DNA of 64,000 nt from Anopheles merus (GCF_017562075.2 NC_054084.1:43507197-43571196), one strand, 5' to 3'; shown: positions 38,601 to 53,400, numbered from the stretch's first letter. Notes: generated by a model from the sequence alone, not told the origin. Program-made: numbers and translations.

Positions 38601-41600
38601 CGTCTTTGTTTTTAAAACAAAGTGCACAGTACCTCCAAAAACATCCTCCCCTAATAATGAGAAGTCAGTTCATTCCTACACAGTTTATCTATGCCCTTGT
38701 TACGTTGCTGCTAATGACATGAGCCGTTTGCGCGAATCCGGTAGAAGAAAGTTGGAAAACGTTCCATCCGGTACGTCCTCCCGAAATTCGCTCCCGATCG
38801 AAGCGAAGATAGTAAGGTGGCGGTGGCGCTGGTTTGCGTGTCGCTGCCCTGTGTCACGATCCACATCGAGTGTCTCAATTTCCTACGATGTACTCACCCG
38901 CTGCTTGCGGTACATCTTGTGTCACCCGCTAGTCATAGAAGACGAACATAGTATTAACAACAACAACAACAACAACAAACGAAACACATGCCAAGACCTC
39001 ATTTGAACCAGATTTGCGTTGTGTATCGATTCCTTCCGCAAGAGTTGGAAGCTTTTCACCTCCTCCCAGTCCCAGACAAAAGGTGGAATGGAGATGCCCG
39101 TTTTAATTTCTCTTTCACCGTCACCGTGAATGAGGAACCAATTAGCCTATGCGAGCCCGGTGCTTGTGGTGGAGGATTGTTCAAAGCTGTACGCTTTTGG
39201 AAGCGATTTTTTTTTCGTCGAGATGGCGTGTCTCACGTGAACCGTGGCCGGGGTGTGTGGTGAAACCACGCACGCCAGCTAGGTCGGCTACGGAGCACAG
39301 GGCATCGGGCGTAACTGTGCGCCCTGCTCAAGAACGGATTTGATGAAGATTATTAGAGATAATTTCTTTACGGCTTTCCATCCTTCCTTACACTTCCTTC
39401 CTTCCAGTCGCATGTCTGCGTAAAAGCGCCCGACTTCACAGTGACCCCCCATCCGATCGGAACCCTGGAGATGATTTCGGAAGGCTACAGCAGGTGCTCG
39501 GAATAGTGGCCTAGGCACGCCCGCTCCCACTCCCTCCGAACCTGGCCAATGTTCTGCATTCCGGGAGCCGAAAAGCCTTGCCTGCCGATCATTTGCCGCT
39601 GCGCGCAATGCTAATGTAGTTTTGCGGTTTCGTGCTCAGACAGGAGCCGCACGGCGGTGTCTCGCCCCCTGCCTGCCTGGTGGGTGTCGGAAGGAGCATG
39701 ATAATGTTGCCCAAAATGTGTTTTTTTTTCGGTGGTTGTGTCCATCTAGGAGGGCGTGTGCTTTTGTGTATGAGGGTACGTGTGTGTGTGTGTGGTTGGC
39801 TCCATTTGTTTGATAAATGATGCTGCCCAACTGGAGCGAAATGAATGGTCAGTCCAATTATTTAGACTTAAGCGCCCGAATTAATATAACTGTTTTGATT
39901 CATGAATAAATATGTTTGCATGCTGTCTCGGAGCATGCCGGGAGAAGGTGAAGGAGAAAGGAAGAACGAGGAAGGAGCAGTAGAAATACAGCCGCAGACG
40001 TGTGGAGCGGTGCCTGTGGAAACGGGATACCTCGCAGACCGATCCGAAGGTGCCAATATTATGCGTATTAAAGTGAACCGTGCGCGGTGGAATTGCGGAC
40101 CATTCGTTGTTTGACTATTTCGGGATTACGATTACGGGCGATACATAGAAATGCTCTCTTTTTCCTTTTGCCTTCCTCCACGAAATTGAATTTCACGATA
40201 CCCCACCGAACACGATTCCATCGCCTCCGAATGGGGACCCGGAACCGGACGGCGGACTGGTCTGGTCCACCTGATCGGACGGACGGACGGACACGGCACG
40301 GCAGAATAGGAACGAATTTACCGAAATGATTTGATTCCGCAAATGAGGTCCATTCCGTTTCGCTAAATTCACCGTTTTTTATGTTGTTGTCTCGCGATCC
40401 TTCCGTCCCGTCCACAAACATCGGCCAGTTTCAGGAGCTTTCCGTGAGGCTAGCCACGGATAAGTATAATCGTCCCGACCACCGGCTATTGTGAGGATCA
40501 GGCATGATGTGTTTGTGTGTATTTTTTGGACGCTGTGCTGTTTGTTGTTAGCTGGTAAATGGTTACATTCCTTGAATCTAACTGTAAATGACTGAGACGG
40601 TCAGATGGAGTGTCGTGTTCCGCCACAATCAAGCTCGTTTGTTGGGGGGGGTTGTGTGTGTGTTTTTTCCTCTTTTCCAAATGAGCTTCTTGAGCTAGAT
40701 ATTCACTGCACGAGTATGTGTGAGTTTTAAAAGAGGATCTTTAATTTATGAGACGTTAAGGGTTGCTCCTACCGAAAACATCTGTTTGCTGATTGCGATC
40801 CCGCCCCAAACGCTGCTCATTTTGTTTGCTAATGCTTGTTGATATTTAAATGATCTTTATTGTGTGCTATTTACAGAACTACAAAAGCTACCGCATCGCC
40901 GCTAGTGGAAAAACCAATAATCGAGAGGGTGTTTTGATTGTGTTGACCTGTTTTTTTTATGGAGTGTTGTTTTTACAACAAACAACCTTTTGTATTGAGC
41001 TCTATAATACACAGAAACCCTTAAAACCCCTTGACAAATTAAAACCCAGCAGGTTTATAAAACAGTTGTAGTATAACCATTAATACTACTGTTGATGCCT
41101 ATTTCCAATGCTGCAGGCGACCCAGTTAAAACATATCAGCTTATGTCATGTTTTTTTTTCGTCTTCTTTCTTTGTATCATCCACCCGCACTATCAACATG
41201 ATAACCTCTCGAAATGCGACCTTCAACGGATGCTTACATTCGAGCGGAGATTAATTTTCCTGAATGGGCTCGGGCGATCAGTGCGCGAAGATCTACTACC
41301 CGGGAGCTATGAAATAACTTGCTTCGCTTATCATCCGGGCAGGCGGGCGGACTATTGACTTAACCTTAGCAGACGAGATTTCCTAGGGTTTCGTAGGCGC
41401 TGGTAAAGAGCATGGTGGCCAAATTACGGTTAAACAGGCTTTTAAAGATTACACAAAAATGTATGTCTGGCTATACTTCATTTTTATTTAGCATGTAAAA
41501 GAGACCGCATTGTTCATGTTTGTGCAATGTGTTGTTGTTACAATTTAAGTTTACTTTTTTTATTTTCTCATTCAAACTGCCATGCCATAACATTTTCTAA

Positions 41601-42256
41601 AAACATTACATGCACAGTAAAACTATTTTGACATGAGGAATATACTAAAAAAAAGTATGCCTCATACCACAGCTGCGGCTGGCGTTTAGATTGCAATTGT
41701 TTACTAAAAATGAAAATAAAATAAGTAAATATCAATGGTAAAATTATTAACGATATGATCACTATTGAACACATAGAAACACATTGATAATGACATAACT
41801 CAAAGAAAATAACAACTCAATCACCCCTGAGTCTACTTTTAGGCTGTGAGATTTAGTTTTTTGTGATTCTCCTTCCATAATAATCGTGAATAGAGTAAGT
41901 AATGAAAACATCTTTACTATATCGTTGTGCTGTCCAATATTAAAAGATAAACTTTTAATTTGGGCTTAACTACTGCTTTGAGTTTAAATTTAAATTAAAA
42001 AATCATGCTGAAGCTGTTCTCAATTATTCTGGTTTGTTACAATAAATGATGTCGGAAAAAGCCTTTCTTGTCTTCTGCCTTTAATAGGCTATGCCCATTG
42101 AGATTTACATCCAAGACAGACATTTATGAATCAACTATGTGAATGATTTGTTAAATTATGATTATTATCTTATGAATCACACAAAGATCAGCCTTTTACT
42201 TGCATATTTAACTTTTTTTGGTTTTTAGAATATAATCTATCCCCAAAGTTTTAGAT
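32661..42256. other. Spacer, no supported gene
   Basis: Nearly 10 kb of mixed GC-rich and AT-rich DNA. Simple repeats include (CAA)n at 38957-38980 and (GGAC)n at 40259-40274. The longest frame (192 codons, minus strand, 33432-34010) has no recognisable domain and overlaps other frames. Regulatory or intronic function is possible but not visible. Confidence 0.35.
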
Positions 42257-42267
42257 AGCTTGTGAAT

Positions 42268-42470
42268 CTTCTTCTTTTGGCACAACAACCGCTGCCGGTC
42301 AAGGCCTGCCTGTACCCACTAGTGAAGTGAGCTTGGCTTTCAGTGACTTATTGTTACCATAGCAGGATAGTCAGTCCTACACGTATGGGAGCACGGTCTA
42401 TTCGGGGCTTGAACCCATGACGGGCATGTTGTTAAGTCGTGCAAGTTGACGACTATACCACCAGACCGGC
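42268..42470 (-). mobile_element. Full-length tRNA-derived SINE (SINE200-like)
   Basis: This is the best SINE copy in the window. On the minus strand an A-box-like tggtggtatagtcg (42450-42463) is followed by a B-box GGTTCAAGCCC (42405-42415), a unique body and a (GAA)n tail at 42268. An 11-bp duplication, agcttgtgaat, lies at 42257-42267 and 42471-42481. Length (203 bp) and tRNA-like head fit the SINE200 type described in Anopheles gambiae; family naming is from memory. Confidence 0.88.
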
Positions 42471-42481
42471 AGCTTGTGAAT

Positions 42482-45400
42482 ATATTTCAGTTAAATTGAT
42501 GTTTCCTGAACGCATGCCTCGCGTAACTCGGAAACAGACTCTAAGGTAACTGTATATTATTGAATGATCGCAATAATTATAAACGTTGTGAATATGACCA
42601 TATAAACTAAAAGACAAGTAAACTTCAAATCACATGGTTTATCTTTACATCAGCAACATTTTTGTTTTCATGAGTTTGTAGCAATAAACAATGATGTATT
42701 TTAACAACCTCACACTGGATGTGATTGATCTTTTAATATAAGAGATGATAGTACAATGAAATTATCGGATCAAAGGAATCGAGAAAACATTTAAAACGTT
42801 CAATGTGTATATCATCCTTTTGAGAAGAAGTTAACATGTTTTAGTCTTACTTTAAAAAAAATCATGTGGCGTTTCACGTGTTCTAGCATGGACCACACAG
42901 GCTCCGTATCATCTCCACCACTTATGACGAACGATTGATAAGCTCCGTTCGTGATCACTTCAGCACACTATCTGCATGCTTGAGGGCATGCGTCTATTAA
43001 ATTCTTTGAGCGGGTGTCGTTCGACATGTCGTTATTGAACGACAAAAAAACCCCATTTGTGCCCACTTTTTTCCTTTCTTCCCCAGGCGTTCACACCGAT
43101 CGTTCGATCGTCGAGCCGGTGGACGATTTCGGTGCCACTTGCTTATCTGGTCGCATTATCGCACCAACCAGGCGCGCATCGTGTTCCTTGTGCCGGACGG
43201 CTGACACCGCACCAGCGCGCGCTGGCGGTACATTGTCACGATCGGGCGCGGGCGCATTGCTCCAAGGCTTGCGTGTTTGATTTGGTTCCGTGCTGTGTGG
43301 TGTGTATGGAGGCGGTCCGAGTGAAAACAAAAAATCGCCGCAGTGCGGGAGCAATTTCGCGCCATTACCGTTTACGATCTACTCGGCGGACGGGCGATCG
43401 GGCAGCAGCGGCACACGGGTTCAGCCCCGGGGTCATCCGGCAACTGACGTCAATCGTGTGTGTGTATGTGATTGTGTGCGTGTGTGCATTGGAGTGTAGT
43501 GGCCACGCCGAGCCGAACGATGAAATCTCGTCGCGTCAGACTCGCCCGCCTCTCCTTACGAAGCGTGATAAGGGCTTAGCAGGTTTTTTTTTGTTGACGG
43601 ACTCGGCCAGGAAAAACAATGGCGGAAGGGGTCGCATCACTCCCCCAAGAAAGACAGAGGGGTGTTGCGCATGAAACCATGTGTCCAACTGCGCACTGGA
43701 CATGACTGTCCGTTGGGTGAGTTTTGATTAAACGCTCGCACACAGCCTTCGTCCTTCCCTTTTCGGGAGGATCGGCCCGTCCCGTTTTCCCTTCGCTGAC
43801 CTCTGTCGCTGGCGCTTTCTTTAGATTACCAATCAGGAGGAGCAGCGAGTGGGACGATGCGGCTGATATGCAAAGAAACCACAACAACAACAACAACAAA
43901 GCAACACGCCAAGAATGAAGCTCGAACGCTCCGGCTCGGTGTTCGGGATTTGATGCGCAATCATTGATGATGCGATGGTTTGTCGGGTTTGACCCCGATT
44001 GGACCCCTAAACGTGCCGCGAATCGGGTGAGGGTGTTTACTCCCCTCCCTTCCAGTGCTCGTTCCACCGAGGGGTAATTTGTAGTGTTCTGACGTAAAGC
44101 GTGTACGGTCGGCTATTCCTCCCTCACTACTGGGACTTGTTTTCGCTCGGTACAGTTGCACGGAAGGGAAGGGAAAAACTAGTGCTCTTCCAGGAGATTG
44201 TTTTGCCACCGGGCTTAGTAATGCTGTTTACTATCAGGCGTGCGTGGTGCGCCGTAAACAACCGTCAACTGTCGAGCCACTTTCAATCAGGTGTGTTGTG
44301 GGTTTAGAGCGCGTTGTTGTGCTTGCTTGAACTTCGGTCAAAATGAAATCGAAAATGTTTTTCAACCACACACTGTGCGCTTAGCTCTACGTAGATGCTG
44401 GATTGATTCTGTCAAGATTAGTAGGAACGAATGTTTTTATTTTGCATTTTCAAAATGCGTTCTTGAAATGCAACCGAACGTTTACACCGTTTTTCAAGAG
44501 CGGCTTGCCATACATTCCATGCATTCCTTCGCAAATAATAACCACCCCAGTGCATACTACCGACTGGCCACAATCTACAATCATTCCATCACATTACCAT
44601 TAGGAATAAATCGATAAGCACCGGCATCCAGCGCGGATTGCTCTCGGGCTCTAATCCTCAATTATAGCATCGCGTAAGGCGCGATCTTTCCGCCTCCAAT
44701 GGCATCTCGTTCTGATTTCTGGCGAATTTGATCGGCCCAGACCAGGAATTATCCTATCGCTGCGAGCACGGTACACCCTCTCGCTTTCGTAGAGGGGTAA
44801 AAGCACCCACCTCCACCACCACCACCACTACGCAGGAACCACTGCCGGCTTTGCTCAATTATTCACGATCCAAAAACGCCCCCGGAGGGCATGCCGAAAT
44901 CCTGCATCAAACGCATCCATCCGGCCCCACCAAACCAAACGAAACCACAACAAAAAAGCAAATTCTGCCACAGTTCCATTTCACTATCATTCGAAATCTG
45001 GCCGCAATTATTCTAATTTCTAATGAGCATCTCCGGTGCTGGAAGCATTTAATTTCCCATCACATCAGGCAACCCAGTGCGGCGGCTTTTGCTCCCACCT
45101 GCAGAAAACCCGGGCTGAATGATGGAGCGGGATGGTTTTTAAGAAAATACGCTTTCGATTGCCGCTTTATGCACCGCAGACAATTGTGTGTGTGTTTATT
45201 TTTTTCGTTTGCCGAAAAAGATCCGTTTGTTTTCGCTGCTCGTCATGCTTTCACGAGCAGCTGCATTTTTTTTATGGATGGTCTGAGTTGAATTTCATTT
45301 TTTGCAGTGTTTTTACTTTGCTTTTCTATTGCCATCGTCGCGAGAAGGTGTACAGGAGCAAACGTTTCTAGAAGAGCATTCCGTTAGAAAGAGATTCATT

Positions 45401-46145
45401 TTTAATGGAACATTGCGACATATATTTAACAGAATATGACATATATTTAGGGGAATAATGTTGATTTTTCTACCGAAATACGTTTGTAAATGTACATTAT
45501 ATATATTCAGGAATGCCTATTTTATTTGAATTTACTTTCAGTTGAGTTTTCATCTTATAACTAATTGTACCAGCTTGTCTTGTAATTAATTTTAGGATTT
45601 GTCAGTAAATTAGATATGTTCATGACATTAAGTTGTTCAATTGATTGTTGTTGGTAGAATTATAGTTTTAAAATATAAAATTCAAACATGTTATGTTACA
45701 AGCTTTCATAAGCCAATCTCTATCTTTGTAGTAATGTCTTCGAATGCCCTCCCTAATGACTGATGTTCGTTTCATCGAAGCAATCTGTACTCTGATAGTA
45801 ATGCCACCAGCGTAATTTATATCAAATCACATCGTTTATCATTCCCTGCAGCCCGTTTCCTCAACGTTGAATGAAAGCCAAATTTCGGGATGTTTTAATC
45901 ACTCTAGTAACATTTTGCTACAACACGGACGAAAGAGTGTGATTAAAACTGCATAACTAATCCCGAACGGATGGACGCGGACTTCAGACTGGCTGGCTGG
46001 CTGGCTGAAAAGTGGCCTAGCTGGCTGTTTCATTTGAAGCGAAGCGAATCCCAAAACATAACCAACATTTTCACGCGAAAAACAGTACCTCCAACGGACG
46101 GGTTAGTTCCGTTCGCTAGCAGAAGTTCGTCCAGTGTCGAAGCGA

Positions 46146-46179
<34 letters not shown>

Positions 46180-47320
46180 CAAGGCGTGGAAGCGCCGCTT
46201 CCAAATCGCGATGATGATGGATGGATCTGTTTCGGTTTCCAACCATCCCAAATTGGCATCCCCTTCTTCTCCCGCCTTCCTCTTCCGATAATCGGTGGCA
46301 AGCATTCGGGGCAATCGCTATCCTCCCCCTAAGCCGCAGCTCATGGGCGCTCCGAGTCGCCGTGTTTGGCAAACTGCTCGTATCGCCTCCCCCTCGAAAG
46401 GGCTGCGGGCACATAATCACAGCCACACTTCCTGGGAAATGGTTCGAATGCGATTGATTCCACCAATTGGACCATCTGTAATTTGATATCATTTTTCGGA
46501 ATTATGTATATTTACCCAGTCCACGCGGCTCCGCTCGCCAAGATGCTAATGCGTGAGGCGAACGGAACGCGCGGATTAGAATGCGCACACAGACTTGCGC
46601 CCGCGCACATCGTGGAAGGTCAACCGAGTGAGCAGCGCCAGTGACGCCAGGCTGAGGATGCGGACAATCACATCACGTTCGCCCCCACTCGTCCTACACC
46701 GGCGGGAAGTCGTCATGTCGTCATCTGGAACTGCCGGCGATCGAGAGCCGCACTGGAGCCACTCTCGGAGATTGAACGCCGGATGGCATTCTGGCTGTGC
46801 CGGGCATACCGGGGTACACGGTGGTGAACGGTGAACAAGAAAAACAGCACCCTCCACAACATCGGTCCGAAATTAGACCGTTTTTCGGGACCCCGGCTAT
46901 GCAATTAAGTGTAGTTTTCGGATTGGAATCGTTTATCGTAATGATAGGTTCTGGGGGTGCGCGCATAAACACGTGAGAGAGGTAAAGAAAGAGGGGGAGA
47001 GAGAGAGCGAGAGGTATTGAGTGAGTGTTTGGTACAACAAACTAAGCACAAAAAAGCCACAAAATCCTCCAAATCCCCGCCGTGCCAAGCGCTACTAATC
47101 ACTACTTGGCGGGCCCCCACGGGAGTCAGCCGGACGACTCCCCCCAAAACGCTGCGGGTTTTGCAAAACTCGCTTCGCAAAAAGAGAGAAAACTTGGTGG
47201 CACGGCTTGGCACTGGGACATACCTGGGGTGGATGATATCGCTTAGTGAAATGATAGGATATTATCTAACCATTTCGGCAGAGACAGACGTGCAACCGCT
47301 TTAACTGTGACTCTGAACAG
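42482..47320. other. Spacer with GC-rich islands
   Basis: A MITE end fragment lies at about 42518-42546 (compare 1117-1140). GC-rich islands at about 43080-44300 and 46100-47260 produce long but unconvincing frames on both strands. Simple repeats include (CAA)n at 43880-43900, (GGCT)n at 45999-46017 and (GTC)n at 46147-46177. The islands could be promoters or enhancers; no start site can be fixed. Confidence 0.35.
46147..46177. repeat. (GTC)n trinucleotide repeat
   Basis: About ten GTC units. They yield poly-Ser on + and poly-Asp on - in open frames that otherwise look random. Confidence 0.85.
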
Positions 47321-47396
47321 TGACTTTGCGTTTCGAGAAGTTTGCGAAGTGCATTCTGCGAAAACAATTTCGAACTGCACCGGTCGAGCAGCCAAA

Positions 47397-47428
47397 ATGC
47401 ATCCAAAACCAACAAAATTCAGTGATCA
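47397..47428 (+). CDS. Possible first coding exon (partial, unknown gene)
   Basis: An ATG in a very good insect context (gccaaaATGC) starts a short frame, MHPKPTKFSD plus two bases (CA), that runs into a strong donor GTGAGT at 47429. The preceding 80 bp look like a 5'UTR. No next exon could be identified, so the product is unknown and the call rests only on start context plus donor. Short ATG-donor coincidences are common. Confidence 0.2.
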
Positions 47429-47429
47429 G

Positions 47430-50400
47430 TGAGTAATTTATTAACAATCTTTTAAGCGCACATGCTTAGAGAAACAAAGTCAATTTGCCGTTTATGTATA
47501 CGTAAAAAAATACCAGAAAGAAACATTTCCTAGACAAACTACGCCGAGGCACAAGACAATGGTGAGAAACTAGTCACGTGCGAGCTATGATCGTCTGCTT
47601 GTTACGATCTCAAGCTCGATCGGCTGGTTTACACCTTCTACGTGAGCAGCACGCGAACACAATTCCCCGGCCGCGCTCGCTCGCCGCACCATAGATTACA
47701 TCCCACGCACTCCCACCCGGCCAGCGGTGAGCGCATTTTTACGGTTCGCCGCCGATGACCGCCCTCTGCTCCCAGGGCACTGTGGTTATGCGTGTGTTTA
47801 TATTACACGTTCATTCAGCTCTGCACTGTTTGCTTCTCAGGTGTGGGATGTTGGGCGTATGGTGTTAGATTTACGGAGATTATTTGCTCGTGCCTGTGTC
47901 CAAGAGCAGCTATAAATGACAACGGTGACATCTTCATCGACTAACGAGTAGGTTCGATTGGATGGCTGGTGGAGCTAGGAAGTATTTCACGCAAGCATGA
48001 TAAATGTTCGACAATAGTGAAATTTGTTACTTTGGAATGCGTGGTGTTGGATAAAATGTAAATATGATAGTAAGTGTAGAAGCTGCATTCTGGGATAAAT
48101 GTGTGTTTATAAAATATTAAAGTCAATGAAAAGTGTATAGACGTGGAGCTTATCGGTAAGGTTATAGAAATGAACAGATTTTACGCAAAACAGAAGAAAT
48201 ATTTAATTATATAATTGTAAGAAGCTCAAATATGTATGTAAGTAAAGGTAATTTTGGTCGATAGAATAATAGTTCTAAACATTTATTTATTTCATTCACA
48301 TGACTTTCTGATCAAGACTGATTAATCGCATTCCCCATTAATCGTCGTCACCCCATACAAAGTACCAAAAAAACTCATTACCATGTGAGTCAAAATCTTT
48401 CGCCAAAGAATGAATTTGTGCTACACCATATGCGCTGTACCCTTCGATACCCTTTTCTACATCATAAGAGAAACAAAAGGATTTTGAAGACATCCTTTCA
48501 ATTATCTATCAATCACTGGCCAGCCCCAAATAAGAGGAAAACATTACAAATAAACAAACAAACAAAAAAACAAATAAATAATTAGGTATTTAGCTATTGC
48601 CTACCCATAGTCTTTCTAAATCTAGTCGGTTGCCAGAGCATGTTGGTTGCTGCTATCGCTCGATGAATGCAACACAGGGCGTTACAGACGCATCATATGT
48701 ACCTTGATTACGAAAATAAATACCTTGATATAAACGGTATAATAAATACCAAAAATATGTACCTTGATTAAATCTAAGATCATTCATCAAGATCGTTGGC
48801 CATTGAATAATAATTATTTAAACATTCTGCATTTATACATTTGTGCAATAACATGCTATGAGTTTGAGCGAAGTGATTTTACTAGCATACCAGGGATTTT
48901 AAGGTGAAATACAAATAAAATAATATTTAAACGAGATCAAATATCTTAGAATACGTTAGAGCAGTATCATTCATGGCGCCATAGCATAAATCTCATGCCG
49001 TGATGGCACAATCAACAACAATGTACTACCACTGCGACAGCGATCGTCTAATACATCCGGCATTTCCCACCAAATTCAAAAATTCTGCGTTTTATAGCAC
49101 AGTAAAACTTTACCCTACACCCCCTACTGGTGGGACCCGTCGTAAACGGAATTCAATTAACACGAGCTCCAATTTTATCACTTGTCCTAAAAATACCAAC
49201 CAGGACAACACCCTCTACAGTCACTTTTGGAATAGAAACAGGAAGGCAGCTAGTAAAAACTAGTTTCTATCTCAACAGCGAAGACAACGAAGTCAAAAAA
49301 GGAACCACTAACATGACGGCGTAAAACAAAATCAAAGCTTTTGACCAGGCTCGTGGTCAAAAACAAACCAAATCAAGCGAAGCGCACTCGCGCGTCCGGC
49401 CATTATTGTGAACCAGATTCGATTCTGTCAAGATATCGATGATTTTAATTTGTTCCCATCGATGCTAGGCCGGTGATTGCGGGAAACAAATGTGTGTTCT
49501 GTTTCAGCTGGCGAAGAGAACGCACCCGAACGCTCTCCCTCACCGGTCGGATTCAGAGCAGCACACGATCAACCACCAATGGCAGTGGCCAAAACCAGAC
49601 CGAGCCCGACTCGTACCCGTTGAAATGGAATCATTTTTCAAGATTTCCTCGATCTTCGATCTCTTTCTATCGACCCATTCCCGCCACCTCTCCTAGCGCT
49701 AGATCACATCATCTCTCCCGCCGGATCGGTTGGGAGAGAAAGGCCGCCGACAAAGTCATCATCGGATTGGAGCAATCAGTGACCGCGTCAACGAACATTA
49801 ATATCCAGAGTCTAATCTTAATCTTCAATTTGAGAGGTTGACTTCTTGATAGGCAGCGTGGTGCTTATGATGGAGCGCTGAGGCAGAGGCTGGGTGGTGT
49901 TGGAGCGCGGTGAGCCCAACCGACGTAGCAGGTGAGAACGCCACACAACGCCGCTGGAACTGTCGTCGTCCCACATCCCGACGCTCCCTTTCTTCGCTCA
50001 TCCCTCCCATCCCTTCCGGTGCCGTTGCAGCAATGTGCGCAGCGAGGTTTGCTGCCACTGCTGTTGCCACAGTCGCATCGCTGCAAGGCCGCGCCTGTAC
50101 GGTGGAACGTAACGATTCAATAAATAATAATCACAACACGATCGGACCGATCGATTCAGTTGGCGCAAAAACGGACCATCAATTACCCGGGGCGACTCCT
50201 CCATCGGGGCGCCCCCTGGGCACTTTGGCAGCGGGGCAAGAACGCGCCCGGTCACGATATATGAGTGACAGTGCAGTAGGGAGCTGAGCGCTCATTGCTC
50301 GTACCGCCTCACCGCTGAAGTGCACCACCACCACCACCAACAGCAGCCAGCCCTATCTTGACAAACACGTGCGTGTGCGCGCAAGTTTCGTTTTCGCGTA

Positions 50401-53400
50401 TCGCGCGAATCGTTGTCGATGGGTTTGAGCTTCACTTTTTTTGCCTTTATTACTGTACACACTCGTACTTTCGTTGCACCCTGCTCGTGGCAAATTGCGA
50501 AATTATAAGCCGATAAGATAAATAGAGTCGGAGCATATTTATTTGCCGTCGTGGGTGTGGCCAACGGTGAAGCGACTCTCTCTGCCTGGTCAGACCCTGC
50601 CGAGCGGTGGGGCCAAAAATAACAGAAGCATCCATCCCAGGTAATCTGCGAAAGGGGTTGTACACGAGTTCGGTAAATTCGAGCTTCCATCTTTTTTGTG
50701 TGTGTGTGTGTGTGTGCCGTTGCTGCTCCCCCGGCCCGTAATGATTTATAGCCATTCCACCTTCGATTCCGGGCGTGTTCCGGGGTCGATTTGCACGTGT
50801 TTGTGCGTCCGGGCGTTATATGTATCGCACCCGATTGCTTGCTCCAGCAGAGTAGTGGTGCCCGGCGAGGCTGCACCGTGCGAAGTGCGAAATTGCGAGC
50901 TCTTTTCTCAATTAACAGTCGCACAGGACTGGACGGGTGCAGCAGCTGAAGCAGCATAAGATTATGATGATAGTAATGCGCGGGCTCGGGCTGGGGATGG
51001 GTATCGATTACAGGCGCTGGAAGGTAGTTTATTAATGTTGGCGCATTTTATCAAACCGCTGTCACATAACGTGTCAAAGCAAATTACTCGGTTTCGGTAG
51101 CATACAGCTGCATCGTGGGCAGCGCTGAGATCGATCCGATCGGAGAACATAAATTAAGAAGTTTAGCAATAAAGATAAGCACATTGTGCGGCAAGGTTGC
51201 TAATTATTTTCTTGCGTATCGGTTTATGTTTTAATGTAAAAAACTTATTCAGAACGCCACAGTAGTTTCAAGACTTGAACTAACATTACTGTAGCAATTT
51301 AACAAAACATGTTTCTAGAACATGAACAGCGTATGTAGTTTGCATTTAAGCCTTAATTTGCGGACATGTACCTTTTTATGGTAATTCAACAACTTCCTGT
51401 GCCTAAGGCGTACCGTGCCGAAAAGATGAGCAACTCCCTTTTCCCGTTGGTACCATTTATCTTCCGGAAAGGTACGACGAATCGGAAGCAAACGTGCCCC
51501 GTCCCCGCTGCCCGCACAATATGAAACGATTCTTTTGACACTCACTGTTCCGATCCTTTTATCCTGTGAAGGGGTAATTTGATACTGTTGTTGCGTTGTT
51601 CATTTGCCATGCGCAAGGAACTTGCTCCGGGTTGTTGGTGACACGGTCGTCCGGAAGTAATAAAACCAAAGTGGCGATGTGCCAGCCTGGATAAATGGTA
51701 TCACAAATCGGGCAGACTATGTGACGGTTGCCCATGATTTTCGTACACCCGATACAGACATTCAAGGACATGCAACAGTTTGCAACAAGTTGGTTATTGG
51801 AAAATTTGCAACATTGTAATGAAATGTTTAGCCGAAACGAAAGCGTTAAAGCAAGAAAAAAGCACTTAAAGATAGTAAACTGCTATCTTTGCGCATCTCC
51901 TCACAGCGTATGCAAACTGAACGGATAACCGTTCTTCCCTCAAACTCCCGCGATTCAGCGAACGAGTCGTCGTCTTTGGCTTTCGCCGCCCTCATCGGCG
52001 ACACTGTTTGCACGGATTAAGCACGGGAACGGATTTTCACCGCCCGGTGCATAAACCCTTTAATCCTTCTGGCTTGTCAGCGTGGCCACGTCTAAAGAGC
52101 GCTCAAAAGCGCAACACATACCACAGAGCAAATATACGGCGACATGAATCGAGAGTTTTTGTGTTACACTTTCGGGCGCTTTCTATCGTGCGTACCCCGC
52201 ATGCAGACTGGGAAGGTTAAAGGTGTGCTTGCTAAGCTTAAGACATTTGGTTTTGCTATAAGTTTTGCTCAGTCTACCCCACACACGTGTTGGGGGAGGG
52301 CGTGAGAGAATGTTTGCGGGATTAAAATATTTTAAAATGTATCGCAAAGAGACAGATGTCGTTAGCTTAAATTTTGATTTCTTCAGTCAACATTCCGTAA
52401 AGTATGTATCTTATTTTAGCATGTAGCTCATTTTACACTTTTTTCAAGATGAATGTTATTTGAGGATTTCATTTTTTTTTAAATTTTTCTTAATTTTGTT
52501 GGTAAATACGTATTTACGTCGTTTAAGTCACAATAGTTGCTCATATCTGAGTCATATGAATCACATCTAAATCTCGTGGTTTGTAAACAATAAAAATGAA
52601 TTTTGGACTGAAAGAGGCACTGTTCAGTAATTTTCAGAATACTATGTTTTGTTTTTATTCATTACAATGAGTTGTGTATCAGTGCAGGTATACTTAATCA
52701 AAAGATTCGTACCATCATTCGCGGCGTCATCACGTTTATCCTTCAATGTGTAAAAGAATTCACTTCCACACCGCAACGTGCGACTAATGCAACCCTCTTT
52801 TTCGGCACACAGCAAAACGCCAGCGGCGACAGGAACATAAACTCCCTTGCAAACCTACCACTACTAGCACTAGGGGTGTCGCAACGCTTCCCCCTTGGCT
52901 CGTTTTCGGGAAAAGACGTTCTCACGATCCAGCGAAAATCTTCACAACGAAAGGAAAGATTTTTTTATTACCACCTTGAGCGAGGCACTCTCTCATATAC
53001 ACACATACACCCGTTCGAAATCGTCGTTTGCCAACCTACAATCCACCCGATTGACCCTACCCAACGATACCACCCGTGTGCGAGCCCATACGTGAGTTCC
53101 CGCCCGGGACATGCTGATGTTGTTTGGCTGTTGGTAAGCAAACAGCACAACTATGCTCCCTTCCTTGCTGTAACACATACCGGCACACACAGCGCACTGG
53201 TTGGAGGGGTTCGGTTCGATAACGACGACACATATTCTTCAGTGGGACAATATTCGATGACATTGAACATTGGAAAATGGTGTTGAACGATACTGGACGG
53301 CACCAACGTAGTGTACAGTTGTGTCATAAATTATGAAAAAAAGTCAAGAATTATTGATTGAAATTGACTTTTGTTGCTTGCTTCAATGAATGATATTAGT

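Noticed and set aside
42405..42463. A tRNA gene on the minus strand
   Set aside because: The A and B boxes belong to a complete SINE with a (GAA)n tail and flanking target duplication.
43057..43674. 205-codon plus-strand frame in a GC-rich island
   Set aside because: No recognisable domain, biased composition, overlapping open frames on the other strand and no splice or start evidence.
46030..46314. Poly-Asp or poly-Ser protein across the GTC repeat
   Set aside because: The runs come from the trinucleotide repeat; flanking residues do not look coding on either strand.
50292..50957. 221-codon minus-strand frame, the second longest in the window
   Set aside because: It contains a His-Thr run made by a (GT)n microsatellite and Trp runs made by a CCA repeat; the rest looks random and GC-driven.
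52672..53286. 204-codon plus-strand frame
   Set aside because: No family resemblance, no conserved motif and several overlapping minus-strand frames; treated as chance.
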